From Linanthus parryae (taxonomy: Eukaryota; Streptophyta; Magnoliopsida; Ericales; Polemoniaceae), in the NCBI GenBank assembly GCA_023055425.1, contig JALGPY010000001.1, forward strand, positions 142,315,368-142,379,367: 64,000 nt of DNA. Reading direction: 5' to 3'. The position numbers were made by a program, and so were the translations under genes. Position 1 is the first letter of the stretch, and each line of letters starts with the position of its first letter. Positions 1 through 10,541 of this stretch are shown one piece after another. The notes below the pieces were generated by a model, which saw nothing but the letters and a program-made list of their open reading frames with translations, had not been told where the DNA came from and ran no database searches.

Positions 1-353
1 TGTGATAAGATTAGATGACTTAATTTATTTAGACTCTTCAAATGCTAACAACTGAATTATATTCATGTAATAATATGCCATGAGAATTTAGATGTAACTT
101 GCCACATGTCTTTGTAAAGAAATGGTTAAAGGAAATGTATCCACATATATCATACCCAACTAAGTTGGGATAGGAGTAGTTGAGCAACCCTGGACCTTGA
201 GAAGGCATTACGTGTATGTGATCTAAACAACAAGATAGTATCTTTAGTAGGAGACATTGCTTAGATTTTATCCTTATTCCTTTTTAGGAAGTCATTAAAG
301 ATAAAAAAGATAAATGTAACTGTGCAATCTTATAAGGGCCACAAGCATACTAA

Positions 354-662
354 GAGCATCTCCCACCATCATTACCATTTTTTTTCCAAATTTTATATTA
401 TGGTGGAGAAAATGGTTTGGTTTAGGTGTTTTTAGCCTCCCACCCCAAGTCATGAAAAAGTTGTGTTATTGTTAGGCTTCCATGGTGTTTGACCAAAAGA
501 TCACCGAATCACCATTTCGTATATTTTCACCAGATTCGGGGAAACGGTGATTGTCATCTCCCACCCTATCACCATACTCGTTACCATATCACCAAATCCT
601 ATATTTGCCAATAAATTTGTGGCAAATAAATGATTTGCCGTGATCCTCACCATTTTCTCAAT
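354..662 (-). repeat. MITE-like repeat, copy 1 (inverted)
   Basis: Begins GAGCATCTCCCACCATC and ends in a CCTCACCATTTTC stretch. This is the reverse complement of the layout of the two copies at 1575 and 2243, which start with AATGGTGAGG or AATGGTTAGG and end with GGGAGATGCTC or GGAAGATGCTC. Internal phrases such as a TGGTGTTTGACC / GGTCAAACACCA pair and 'cctatatttgcca' are shared. I saw no clear target duplication. Probably a non-autonomous DNA transposon family. Confidence 0.55.
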
Positions 663-699
663 CAGAGTTCAAATCTATAATACCAAAGAATTTAAATAC

Positions 700-905
700 G
701 GGTTAAAGACACTTTGCACCCCTATGTGTAGCAAAAGACACCCGACACCCATGTGTTTTGAAATATTCACCTTTGCACCCAGGAAACCGAAAAAAAAAAT
801 TAGGACAATTAGCACCCTTCTGTCATATTCCGTTTATGAAGCCACTTGTTAGCATTTTTTTACAAATTTGTCCCTAATTTGAGTAGAAGTCTATCATTAT
901 ACCTT
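700..905 (+). mobile_element. Relict Mutator-like terminus
   Basis: The stretch starts GGGTTAAAGACAC, then has a run of 'ttgcaccc' phrases and TGTGTTTTGAAA. This is the same word order as the left ends of the Mutator-like elements at 46687 and 57041 (GGGTAAAAGACAC ... TGTGTTTTG ... TTGCACC). No partner inverted repeat and no 9-bp duplication were found, so this is read as a decayed single end. It sits in the presumed GT14 intron. Confidence 0.4.
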
Positions 906-1525
906 TAACCAACTAACAAAATTACACCACCCACCAATAACAAAGCTTTCTCTTCCTCTCTGAATCAATAAACACCATGAACAAGTGAAGAACACGTATT
1001 AGCTTTAATTTCATTATACAGTTATACACTTGTAAACAAATTTTTTGTTAATGCTACTGATTTTGTAATAGAAGATAGTTGTACATAGTACGTCTTTACT
1101 AGGTTTCAACAGAGTTTGCTGAAAAACATCTGACACAAAGATCACAAATGACTAGGCCCTCATAAAACAAACCATCTGAAGTCTTTAAGCGACTGAATTC
1201 TGGGGCGCTTGGATATAGAAACGAGGTTTTTCCATTTTGCATTTGAAAATCTGCATAAAGCTATGAATAAAATGAAACACATTTACACCAAAATCAAAAC
1301 AAAATTAAACCCAAGCAGCCCTATACTGAATCCCATTATGAAAGTACCCAAACTTAATCATGAATGGAACAACTGACATGCCCAATTCCATCACACCAGT
1401 GCCCAAACCAGACCCTAAAACTGCTTACCTGTTCCCAATTCCATCACACCAGTGCCCAAAATTAATCATTGACACTAATTTCTTTTTCTTTTTGAGGAAA
1501 TTGACACTAATTTTCAATTAACATG

Positions 1526-2170
1526 TTATCAAGTCCCTAACTACGTAAAAGTACGCACTTAAAAGGCTAAATAAGAAAATGGTGAGGATTGCACCAAGTC
1601 CTATATTTGCCACCAATATTTGGTGAAATGGTGATGTGCATCTCCCACCCCACCACCAAAGTGGAAGATCCACATCACTATTTCACCAATTTTTGGTGGC
1701 AAGTATAGGAAATGGTGATTTGGTGTTTTATGGTCAAACATCATGGGAGGCCTAGACTGTGACACCATTTTTTCGGGTGATTTAGGGTGGGTGGTCAAAA
1801 GCACCTAAAAATGATGAAAAATATCAGATTTGGTGATTGGTGGGAGATGCTCAAAATAAGGTGTGCAATCAATCTATATCAGGAAAGCTTGCAACTATTG
1901 GATTCCATGAAAGCCGTCTTTGCCATGTAAAATTTAATACTTATATATATCGTTCAATATCTAAAATGGCAGTCCTATATTTTGTCAAAATCATACCCAG
2001 ATTTAAAATATCATTTGTTAAGCTGTGGGCACTCTGTAATTAGCCTTTTGCTTTATGTTCATTTGAAGCTTTTTGCTACAATAGGTTATCAATTATCACA
2101 TTGAGCTAGAGAACTTAACTACCAGGTCTTATTTATATCTAGCTTCCAGTCCTCATTCACAACATCATGG
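1526..2170 (+). repeat. Tandem duplication, unit 1
   Basis: Runs from TATCAAGTCCCTAACTAC to CACAACATCATGG. The same sequence, diverged but colinear, repeats at 2194-2852 at an offset of about 668 bases. The unit contains one MITE-like repeat (1575-1852) plus unique intron sequence around 'ggcagtcctat' and 'aaaatcatacccag', so the duplication came after that MITE inserted. Confidence 0.8.
1575..1852 (+). repeat. MITE-like repeat, copy 2
   Basis: Non-coding repeat ending GGTGGGAGATGCTC, with internal inverted phrases (TTTGGTGAAATGGTGATG against CATCACTATTTCACCAA). Closely related to copy 3 at 2243-2524, because both lie inside the tandem duplication, and to the inverted copy 1. Confidence 0.6.
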
Positions 2171-2193
2171 TTTTGCAGAATCCGATAATTGTA

Positions 2194-2852
2194 GTATCAA
2201 GTCCCTAACTACATAAAAGTAGACACTTTAAAAGCTAATTAAGAAAATGGTTAGGATTACACCAAGTCCTATATTTGCCACCAAAATTTGGTGAAATGGT
2301 GATGTGCATCTCCCAACACACCGCCAAAGTGGAAGATCAACATTACTATTTCACCAAATCTTTGGTGGCAAATATAGGAAATAGCGATTTGGTGTTTTTT
2401 GGTCAAACACCATGGGAGTCCCAAACTATAACACCATTTTTTTGGGGGTGATTTCGGGTGGGAGGTCAAAAGGCACCTAAAAATGATGAAAAATATAGGA
2501 TTTGATGATGGGTGGAAGATGCTCTAATGAGAAATAAACAGTGGAAGGCAATCAATCTATGTCAGGAAAGCTTTCAGCATGGATCACATGAAAGCCATCT
2601 TTTGCTGTGTAAAAGATTATTACTTATATGTATCATTCAATATGTAAAATGGCAGTCCTATAAGTCAAAATCATACCCAGATTGAAAATGTCATTTGATA
2701 AGCTGTGGCCAATCCGTTAATAGCCTTCCATTGTTTATTTCTCATTTGAAACTTTTGGTACAATGGGCTATCAATGATCAAATCGCCCTAGAGAACTTGA
2801 TTACCAGGTCTTATTTGTTTATAGCATCCAATCCTCATTCACAACATCATGG
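2194..2852 (+). repeat. Tandem duplication, unit 2
   Basis: Second copy of the unit at 1526-2170. It begins TATCAAGTCCCTAACTAC and ends ACAACATCATGG. Single-base differences and small indels are spread along it, so the duplication is not recent. It ends about 180 bases before the splice acceptor of the GT14-like exon. Confidence 0.8.
2243..2524 (+). repeat. MITE-like repeat, copy 3
   Basis: Copy inside the second duplication unit, ending GGTGGAAGATGCTC. Same internal organisation as copy 2, with scattered substitutions. Confidence 0.6.
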
Positions 2853-3035
2853 TGTCGGATGTTTCATATTTACTTGCATCTTCTTGACCAGGCAATGTTG
2901 CACATTGTGTCGGATCTTTCATGCTCCTATAATGCCGTTGCATATTGAACTTCTTGTTAGATTGTAGTATTCATTCTTATCAGCTTCCTATAATTGGTTG
3001 TCTCGCTTTCTTTTTTCTGCCTCTTTACATTGCAG

Positions 3036-3674
3036 GTGGCAGAATGGGGTAAAATGAGCATGTGCGACGCCGAGAGAAGACTCCTCGCCAACGCTTTACT
3101 CGACATCTCAAACGAGTACTTCGTCCTCGTCTCCGAATCCTGCATCCCTCTCTACAACTTCAGCATTATCCACCACTACATCTCCAAATCCAAACACAGC
3201 TTCATGGGCGCCTTCGATGACCACGGGCCCTACGGCCGCGGCCGCTACAACGCCCTCATGGCCCCCGAGGTCAACATCACGATGTGGCGTAAAGGATCGC
3301 AGTGGTTCGAAGTCAACCGCAAACTCGCGCTCTACATCGTCGAGGACTCGAAATTCTACCCTAAATTCTCCGCCTTCTGTAAACCCGCGTGCTATGTGGA
3401 CGAGCACTACTTCCCCACCATGCTGACGATACGAGCCGCAAACATGTTGGCGAACAGGAGCCTGACGTGGGTCGACTGGTCGCGAGGCGGGGCCCACCCG
3501 GCGACGTTTGGGAAGTCCGATATAAATGAAGGGTTCATGAAGAAGATGCTTGAGGGGCAAGCGTGCGTTTACAACAACCAGCCGTCGTCTTTGTGCTTCC
3601 TTTTTGCGAGGAAGTTTGCTCCGAATACGTTGGAGCCGCTGATGAGAATGGCGGAAAAATATTTGGGATATTGA
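3036..3674 (+). CDS. GT14-like glycosyltransferase (core-2/I-branching family), last exon
   Basis: C-terminal 212 residues of a plant core-2/I-branching beta-1,6-N-acetylglucosaminyltransferase-like protein (DUF266/BC10-like group). Members are Golgi type II membrane proteins thought to modify wall or secreted glycans; the substrate of this one is unknown. The exon opens in phase 0 after the acceptor TGCAG (3031-3035) with VAEWGKMSMCDAERRLLANA. Family hallmarks follow in order: LLANALLDISNEYFVLVSES, GAFDDHGPYGRGRYN, KGSQWFEVNR, CYVDEHYFPTMLT, a WVDWSRGG box, and a Cys-containing C terminus ending AEKYLGY and a TGA stop. The catalytic N-terminal part and the transmembrane anchor lie on exons that I cannot see in this window. 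The ATG at 2994 in the same frame is intronic and was not used. The sequence is GC-rich compared with its flanks, as expected for a real exon. Confidence 0.9.
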   Translation: MAEWGKMSMCDAERRLLANALLDISNEYFVLVSESCIPLYNFSIIHHYISKSKHSFMGAFDDHGPYGRGRYNALMAPEVNITMWRKGSQWFEVNRKLALYIVEDSKFYPKFSAFCKPACYVDEHYFPTMLTIRAANMLANRSLTWVDWSRGGAHPATFGKSDINEGFMKKMLEGQACVYNNQPSSLCFLFARKFAPNTLEPLMRMAEKYLGY

Positions 3675-4402
3675 GATCTTGCTAGGGGGAAGAGTTTGTG
3701 AATGATTTTTAACTATGTGGTGGAATAAGAAGTGTTAGAATAAGGGGGTAATATGATCTGAGTGTAGCAGAGAGAAGAGTTTTTAGGTGTACAGAAGAAC
3801 ATCAGCAGAATATGAAAAGCTAGCATTATACCTGTAATCTTCTTGTTCTGGGGTTATTTTTGGAGTATTTCGAAAAAGGAACAGTAATTAGCAAAACAAA
3901 TTGCTTCTTGTATTTCGAGTTATCGTGTTTTCATCTGGTCGGAGACTCCGAGTTTTGGCTGTTAAGCTTCACCGAATTTTGTTGCTCTTCAAACTGTCCA
4001 TTTTTATGTTCTTTTTCTCTTTTTCGAGCTTGTTTGACATCAGAGATGCTTGTCGAGTTGAGCAGGTTGAGTTTTTTTACCAGGTAAGAACTCTACTGCT
4101 AGAGTGGAGACACAAACTCGAGACCTCAACGAACTGCCTCAGAGGTCCTAATCACTGGGCTGAATGGCGATTTTTTTTAGATTGGTAATTGAGAATTTGA
4201 GATGATGCAAGTAGAGGTTTCAACCAAAACAATTTCAAACATACCTCTTTCTCACCAGAAGACATTAGGCATTCAATTTGGAGAAAGACATCATCATAAG
4301 AGGCCTATCCAGTCGAAGGAAAAGCAGGCTCGTGACAAAGATCATTGCTGACTCTTTCTATTTTAAAGGAGCCCCCTCTAGCAACTGTATCCAACTTTAT
4401 AC
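3675..4402. other. 3' flank of the GT14-like gene
   Basis: Probable 3' UTR for the first few hundred bases (T-rich, no other ORF of note), then non-coding sequence. I see no gene. A stretch near 4085-4160 ending in 'actcgagacctc' resembles the reverse of a tRNA-type B box and may be a SINE remnant, but I could not support it further. Confidence 0.4.
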
Positions 4403-4580
4403 ATCTATGTTGATGGTTTGAATGGAGGTGTTGGTATTGGGTGAATGACGTTGATCAGAGGATTTTGGGACAAGGGACAGTTGGTCCTAGCCCTCTACCG
4501 GCCGAAATCATAGCAGTTGAATACAAATTATTTATGCCTTGCAAAATAATAGCTATACAGACTGTGCCTCTATTAACTCT
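4403..4580 (+). pseudogene. RNase H-like fragment of a retroelement or plant RNase H family
   Basis: Reading 4403-4441 gives IYVDGLNGGVGIG. After a frame change near 4438-4441 the sequence continues with DVDQRILGQGTVGPSPLPAE and then an AVEYKL stretch. A YVDG...GxGxG strand followed by an AE(I)xAVxxxL helix is the pattern of RNase H-like domains in plant non-LTR retroelements and related host proteins. The frame break and lack of flanking domains mark it as a remnant. Confidence 0.35.
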
Positions 4581-7309
4581 TTTTTACAGAAAAAGATTAA
4601 GCCAGCTTATTAAGATGCGGCGCTTTTTGGTAAGACCAGAGACGAGTTCTGCTGTTTTAGTAAAGTGGATGGTGCTTTGGTTAGTATAGCGCACAAAAAG
4701 CAGTTAGATATGTTTGTGCCAGTTATCAGCCTGTGCAGTTTGTTTTGTTTTTCGGTAGTTGTAGTTATATGTTTCGTTGTTGGTCTTTGTAAGTAATTTG
4801 TTGTTGTAGCCTGTGTTGTATCGTATTCCGTATCTCGAACTTGGTCTGACTTCTTTGAAGTTGAAAAGTCATCAGAAGAAAAGTAGAGGTGTCAATGTGG
4901 GTTAACCATGGGGCCAACCTACACCACTCCAGTCCTCTTCACCCGACCCACCACGGTCCCCGAAACAAGAATTGCTTAGTGTCTTCTTTCTAAGTTTCGA
5001 AGTAAAAATACAAAGTGGGGTTAAACCAAACCGGCCCGACAACTTCGAACTTAGGTGTTTTGAAGGAACAACTAAACCAGCCTAATCAGGCCCTCCACCC
5101 TCAAATGTCTTTATCCCAGGCCCATTCACCCTCGACTCACGGGTCTCTAACCCACCTTGTCCCGGTGCACCATTTTGACACCTTCAAGACCTAAGATAGG
5201 GACGGGGACTTGGTGTCTGAGATGTCCTGTAGTTCGATTACACTGACCTCTCAGCTATAAGTTCAGGTTAGGGCACCTTAGGCACTTTACGCTGACTTAT
5301 GTGTAGATTTGTGAACTAGTGTTATTGTATATGAACACGTTTATTCAGTGTATGTTTTTTAAAGTAATACAGTAAATTCGAAAAGAAAAAAATAGTGTCA
5401 TGTTTGAAAGTTATAAAAAATGCTTTTTCATTTGTAGCTAGAGTGATAGCTCAAGTGATGAAGTGTTGGAAGTCCCTGCATAAAGGGTTGACGACAAAAC
5501 AATTTCTCAAAAAATGCTTTCCCATTTCATTTTTGTCACCATTCCATTCCAATTGTTTCTATGAGAAAATGCATTTTTGCCGTAGGTAATTTTACCCGAC
5601 GAGTGGTTCGGAGTTGGAACTATGGCCTGAAATGTGGGCTACAAGCGTTTGGACCAGGAGCTAAAAAAGGGGACCATAAGGGAAGGGTGTTTATGTAACT
5701 TCGTGGTCCCCCCGTTAACGTGAGAGCACGATCCGAAGTTTCTCGAAACCCATCCCCAAAACGACAGGTTGTCTACACTACGCACGTGCCGTTTCGTTTG
5801 CTTCAATTTGACGTTTGCATTTCTAGCATGTAGCTGGCATCGTCCCATTGGTTCCCCCAATGTGTTGGGGTCCACTTCAACAACGGTATCTTTTGGTAGT
5901 TAGAAATTTTTCGCACATCATATTGCCTTACCTTCCGCCAATTTCGGCTCTCTTTGTTGATGTGATGAAATTCAAAATGTAAATGGAGTGGCTCGCTCCC
6001 GCGCATTCAGTTCGAATTCGCATATAATTTTCGTTTTCAAAATTGTAGAGTGTGTTTTCACTAACGCCTTGTACTTTTTCAGCAATGGATATCACTACTA
6101 AATTATTCAGGCTCTTTAAAACTAAGTCAAAATAGAATTTTAACTAAAATGAAATAGCCAAATAACATCCCGCATCACTGTATGTCAAGTTCTCATGGAT
6201 AACACTTATTCAAGTTAAACATCCATTACATTTTTCAGTATATGAGATTCCACTTTCACATCCAAGCTTTCTAGTTGTTGCCACAAAATCCACATTATAC
6301 AAAAATTCAATATATAATATGTTTATATCTAAAATTATATTAAATAAATATTTTATATACGCGCTCTCATAGTGTTCTCAAATACATTTTTTAAAAACTT
6401 TGTCGCTCCGGCACTCCCGTTCCCGCTTTCGCTCCCGCTGCAGATGACTTAGGGTAGGACTCTTTTTTTTCCCTTTCTCATCCTTTGCTTTCATGAGTTA
6501 AATTGCAACACATGTCGCCTCAAAAATGCAACACATGACGCCTCAAAAAAATGTAACACATGTGCTTCCGGATTCAAACCCAGTTGATGACAAAACAAAC
6601 TTCAAAGAAAAAAAATATAACACGTATTCGTATCATATTGTTAGAATTAATCGATCAATTAAATCCTTAAAATCACATGGAAAGAAAGAGAAGAACACAG
6701 CGGTATGTCTTTATCATGGTTGTTTTAGAAGTTCAAATTTTAATAATTTAAATAACAAAAAAAATGTATAGGCAGTGGCATTGTTGTTATTGATCACTGA
6801 CTAAGTCACTCAGCATAATCACCTCTATTGGAGAAAAGTTTAGATACTCCTAAGAATTCCTCCATTTATTAAGCATGGGTTCGTTGTTAAAATGTGATGT
6901 TAAAGAGTTTATTGCATTTATCAGTAGTAGTAGTACTGTAGTAGTACATAATATATTACTGAAATATTTGCGAGTTTAAATATCAAAACTAATTAGAAAG
7001 AGATATTATTATTCACAGGAAAATCTAAACAAATATTTTACTCATTGTTTTTTTAAAAACAGATATGGCAATAATTTGTTTTATTAGGAAAAGAATTTGT
7101 TACTTTCGTGTTAAAAATATTGTAAATTCTTTTTATAATTGATATGATTAATTTGTTTATTTTAAAACGTTGAAACACTCCTCATTCGTAGGGGGACGCG
7201 TGTCGTTTATTCTCTGAAAAATCTTTGAAACAAATCAGACCCGTGATGCAAATTTCACCAACGATGTCACATGTAACTAATTTTCTTTGAAATTTTTGAT
7301 TACTCTATG
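4581..7309. other. Intergenic, no gene seen
   Basis: Low-complexity and AT-rich DNA with no credible coding region. The short ORFs at 5395-5589, 5639-6006 and 6526-6771 show no domain, codon pattern or splice context. A threefold 'aacacatg(t)cgcctcaaaaa' repeat lies near 6508-6560, and a short AGTAGT run near 6926-6948. Confidence 0.5.
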
Positions 7310-7575
7310 TACTACTATCTCTGTCTCAGCTCTTCCCCATCATTTTGACTTTTACCACTATTCACTGGGTCACTTTGACTCGGTGATTTGGATAGCAAAA
7401 TAATTTAATTTTTTGATAATTTTTTCATGGTGTTGTAGAGTATAAGTTGCTCTATAACACTGTGAAAAAGTTATCGAAAAATCGCATTATTTTACTATCG
7501 AAATCACCCGGTCAAAGTGACCCATATACGAGTCAAATATTCCCAATGATGGGCAAGAGCTGGGACAGAGTAGTA
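7310..7575. mobile_element. Palindromic MITE, copy A
   Basis: Almost perfect fold-back. The left end TACTACTATCTCTGTCTCAG matches the reverse complement of the right end (CTGGGACAGAGTAGTA). Inside, CACTTTGACTCGGTGATTTG pairs with CACCCGGTCAAAGTGACCC, and the loop is 'ttgataattttttcatggtgttgtagag'. Ends resemble the Stowaway type. Related copies lie at about 10072, 12645, 36484 and 43312. Confidence 0.7.
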
Positions 7576-7590
7576 CTAATAAAGAAAAAA

Positions 7591-8721
7591 GGCAAAATTG
7601 CACCGGAGGTACCCATATTTTACAAAAACTGGCAAGTGGGTACCCAAATTTCAAAATCGTGCACCACGGGTACCAAAATTTTTAAAATCGTGCACCGGAG
7701 GTACCCAACGCTAACGTCCGTTAACTTTCCGTTAACTTTCCATCCAAATTGGACGGAAAAGTATAAAAAAAATATTATTGTACCCTTTACTTTCACCTCC
7801 AATTTTTTTCAAAACACGAGTGTAACTAACAAATCTAAAAAAATTAAAAAAATAAAATTTTAATTTAATAATTAGATATATGTAAGATAATGCAATATAT
7901 TTCATCAAAATTACATATTTTTACATCATTTCAAGATATGAAATATGTTTTTATTAACATATATCCGTCAATCTTAAAGTCTTTAATTTTTTTTAAACAA
8001 AAATATCAAAATTTCATAATCTCAAAATGGAAAATTAAAGGAAAGGTACATGTGAAATTATCAAAGATACTTATATGTTATTGTTTTATTAAAACAATCA
8101 CGTGAAATTATGAATGTTCGAGATTTTATAGAAATTCTTAAAAAAAATTAAAAAATTTAAGATTGACGGATATATGTTAATAAAAACAATCTCAAAATTT
8201 TATAATTTCACATATATATTTTTTTTAATAAAAAAAATTACATATAAGTATCTTTGATAATTTCACATGTACCGTCCCGTTAATTTTCTATTTTGAAATT
8301 ATGAAATTTTGATATTTTTGTTAAAAAAAATTTAAAGACTTTAAGATTGACGGATATATGTTAATAAAAACATATTTCATATCTTGAAATGATGTAAAAA
8401 TATAAAATTTTAATGAAATATATTGCATTACAAATATCAAATTATTAAATTAATTTTTATTATTTTTTAATTCTTTTTAGATTCGTTAGTAGCAGTTGTA
8501 TTTTAAAAAAAGTTGGAGGTGAAAATAATGGGTATAATAGTCTTTTTATACTTTTCCATCCAATTTGGATGGAAAGTTAACGGAAAGTTAACGACAGTTA
8601 GTGTTGGGTACCTCCGGTGCACGATTTTGATAATTTGGGTATCCGTGGTGCACGATTTGAAAATTTGGGTACCCACTTGCCAGTTTTGGCAAAATATGGG
8701 TACCTCTTGTGCAATTTTGCC
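7591..8721. mobile_element. Mutator-type long inverted-repeat element (non-autonomous)
   Basis: A 1131-base element whose two halves are nearly inverted copies of each other. It starts GGCAAAATTGCACCGGAGG and ends TGTGCAATTTTGCC. It is flanked by the identical 9-mer AAGAAAAAA (7582-7590 and 8722-8730), the target-duplication length of Mutator-like elements, although the 9-mer is A-rich and so less decisive. The arms share repeated 'gggtaccca' and 'ccgttaactttcc' phrases; the AT-rich middle (7890-8400) is also palindromic around 'gattgacggatatatgtt'. No transposase coding. The right end lies about 200 bases upstream of the arabinogalactan peptide TATA box. Confidence 0.75.
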
Positions 8722-8916
8722 AAGAAAAAATGTAGTTATAGTTAACGGGGGTGAGTCACGGAGAATGTTTTTACTTACACTCTTTTTTTATCGTGGGGGG
8801 ACCGTGGTCAAACCAGCTGTCACTCGCCCGATTCTAACCAACCCAGGCTGTACAATACCGGTCAGCTGCCCGTCCCAACGATTCATTTGCCCGTCACTCT
8901 CCCCCCTTTCCTCTCC

Positions 8917-8924
8917 CTATAAAT
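8917..8924 (+). promoter_or_regulatory. TATA box of the arabinogalactan peptide gene
   Basis: CTATAAAT, 107 bases before the ATG at 9031, which leaves about 75 bases of CT/CA-rich 5' UTR if transcription starts about 30 bases downstream. No other TATA candidate lies between the Mutator-type element and the gene. Confidence 0.6.
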
Positions 8925-9030
8925 TCCATCACCACTCTACCAACGCCTCTTCGCTCATCGTCTCCACTCGCTAGGGTTTCCACTAAACACACACAAAAAC
9001 ACTCTCACAGCTCTTCTTCTCACTTCAGAA

Positions 9031-9225
9031 ATGGCGTCGTCGTCTCTAACCGTTACCGCTGCTTTGTTCATCTCCGCCGTGTTCCTCATCGTCGGCACAC
9101 TCGCCGACACCTCCGCTCCCGCTCCGAGTCCCACAGCCGCCGCCGGCGTTGCTTCTCCGGTGCTCGCTGCGAGTTTCGTGGCCGTCTTCGTCGGTTTGTT
9201 CTTCGGATCTGCTCTGAAGAACTGA
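9031..9225 (+). CDS. Arabinogalactan peptide (AG-peptide)
   Basis: Intronless 64-residue protein with the three-part plan of plant AG-peptides. Residues 1-25 form a signal peptide (MASSSLTVTAALFISAVFLI followed by a small-residue cleavage region ending in GTLADT). Residues 26-40 are a short mature core with Ala-Pro-Ala-Pro-Ser-Pro, whose prolines are expected to be hydroxylated and to carry type II arabinogalactan. Residues 41-64 are a small-residue site followed by a hydrophobic tail (VLAASFVAVFVGLFFG) typical of a GPI-anchor signal. The family acts at the plasma membrane/cell wall; its exact role is unclear. The start is the only ATG with a signal peptide, and its A-rich and C-rich leader fits a plant 5' UTR. 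Length and layout are normal for the family. Confidence 0.88.
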   Translation: MASSSLTVTAALFISAVFLIVGTLADTSAPAPSPTAAAGVASPVLAASFVAVFVGLFFGSALKN

Positions 9226-10071
9226 AGATCTGTCCGATCTGTGATTTTCCAGTGGTATTAGGCGATGAGATTATATATTATAGTCAGATTCAGTATTAGT
9301 ATATATAGTAGTATTGATGGTCATATATAGATGATGATTATGATATGGTTACGGGATTGGTATCTCTCTGCTGCTTCTTCCTCGTTTTGATTTTCTTTTA
9401 GGATGTGATTCTGGCGTTTATGATGATGTGTTATTTGACAGATTGTTACTATTATGAGGTTTAATGAGATTTGAGATATTTATTATATAATTGTCATTGG
9501 TAGTTATGTTATCTTGCAATACATGATTGATTGGAATTGGAGAAAACTCTATTGCTTGTAACAAATAATACTAAATTTCATTCAGAAGGAATATATTAGT
9601 CCTTAATCATCACGTTGAGATAAAGATAATGTGATTTTTTACTTCAAAAGAACAAATACAAGTTCATTTACTATCTCCAGTCCGGTGACGTAAAAATAGC
9701 TACTCGCATTGTGCATTTGTGCTGATGTAGTTCGAATATAGGAAAGTTAAGAAGTCACATGTCTCAGAAGCAATGCCCTCCAAAGCAAGCCAAAATCCCT
9801 CGGCACATAAAAATCAGAACCTTGATTAGTAAGGGCACTTCACTAGAATGAGCAGAAAGATTGTGATTCCGATCAATTTTGACCTGACCGGAGCATTTCT
9901 CTGGCGGAAGAGAGAGAGAGATTAGGAATGAAATTGGATTAAACTCAGCATAATTATCCATTACAGAACCCCAATCTATGAGATTTAACGGCTGCTGAAA
10001 CGTGATGAAATATAGTCCAACGGGTACTGCTGGTACTGTTCATTTGGTAGACCAGGCATCTCATGACAAGT
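9226..10071. other. 3' flank of the AG-peptide gene and intergenic DNA
   Basis: T-rich 3' UTR-like sequence to about 9480, then AT-rich intergenic DNA. The ORF at 9764-9961 on the minus strand has no recognisable feature. A short GA run lies at 9908-9921. No gene seen. Confidence 0.5.
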
Positions 10072-10541
10072 ATCATTCCGTCCCTCACTTGGTCACTTTG
10101 TCCCGTTGATTTGAATAGCAAACTGATTCAATTTTTTCGTACTCACTCCGTTCTGTAAAGATAGTTCATTTTTGGAACTACAACTTTTATTGGAGACATG
10201 CAATTAATGCGTCCCAGTACAAGTTGTTGACATGCTATTTCCAATATTATCATTGGTTTTGTTTTCTCTAAGACTATGTGCATTGTATATGAATCGGAAG
10301 TATTGTAACTTCATTGTATTTTTTACTTTGGAAATGTAAGTGGACAATCATTTTGGGACAGACCAAAACAGAAATATAGACTGTCTTTGCAGGACGGAGG
10401 GAGTAATTTTTTAATGGTGTTGTAGAGTAAAAGTTTCTCTATAATACGGTGAAAAAATTATCAAAAAATCGTATTATTTGCTATCCAAATCACCTGGTCA
10501 AAGGAACCCCAAAGTCAGTTTGGGTGAGCAGGGACGGTACC
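10072..10541. mobile_element. Palindromic MITE, copy B (interrupted)
   Basis: Left half 10072-10141 (ATTCCGTCCCTC, then CACTTTGTCCCGTTGATTTG) and right half 10404-10541 (TGGTGTTGTAGAGTAAAAG ... CACCTGGTCAAAGG ... GGGACGGTACC) match copy A when the 10142-10403 insert is removed. The break is in the TTGATAATTTTTT loop that is still intact in copy A. Confidence 0.7.
10142..10403. mobile_element. Stowaway-like MITE nested in another MITE
   Basis: Inserted at a TA dinucleotide that is duplicated on both sides (10140-10141 and 10404-10405). Ends CTCACTCCGTTCTGTAAAGA and GGACGGAGGGAG are inverted repeats of the CTCCCTCCGTCC type seen in Stowaway/mariner MITEs. The intact loop of copy A gives the empty site. 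Confidence 0.75.

Larger units (their letters stand above)
1..3035 (+). other. Presumed intron/upstream DNA of the GT14-like gene
   Basis: No exon that I can recognise. The acceptor at 3031-3035 (TGCAG after a T-rich tract) shows that the coding exon at 3036 follows an intron. The preceding exon of this family should encode a segment ending near a basic Gln-Ile-Pro stretch, and I did not find it, so the intron probably reaches the left edge or beyond. The stretch holds three related MITE-like repeats, a tandem duplication and a relict Mutator-type terminus, listed separately. Confidence 0.55.

Noticed and set aside
3108..3560. 150-residue open frame antisense to the GT14-like exon
   Set aside because: It is the shadow of a GC-rich coding exon; no start context, domain or splice logic supports it, while the sense frame matches a known family.
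7447..8974. ORFs at 7447-7863, 7620-7802, 7890-8105 and 8513-8974
   Set aside because: They fall in the palindromic MITE and the Mutator-type inverted-repeat element and mirror each other; no protein feature.
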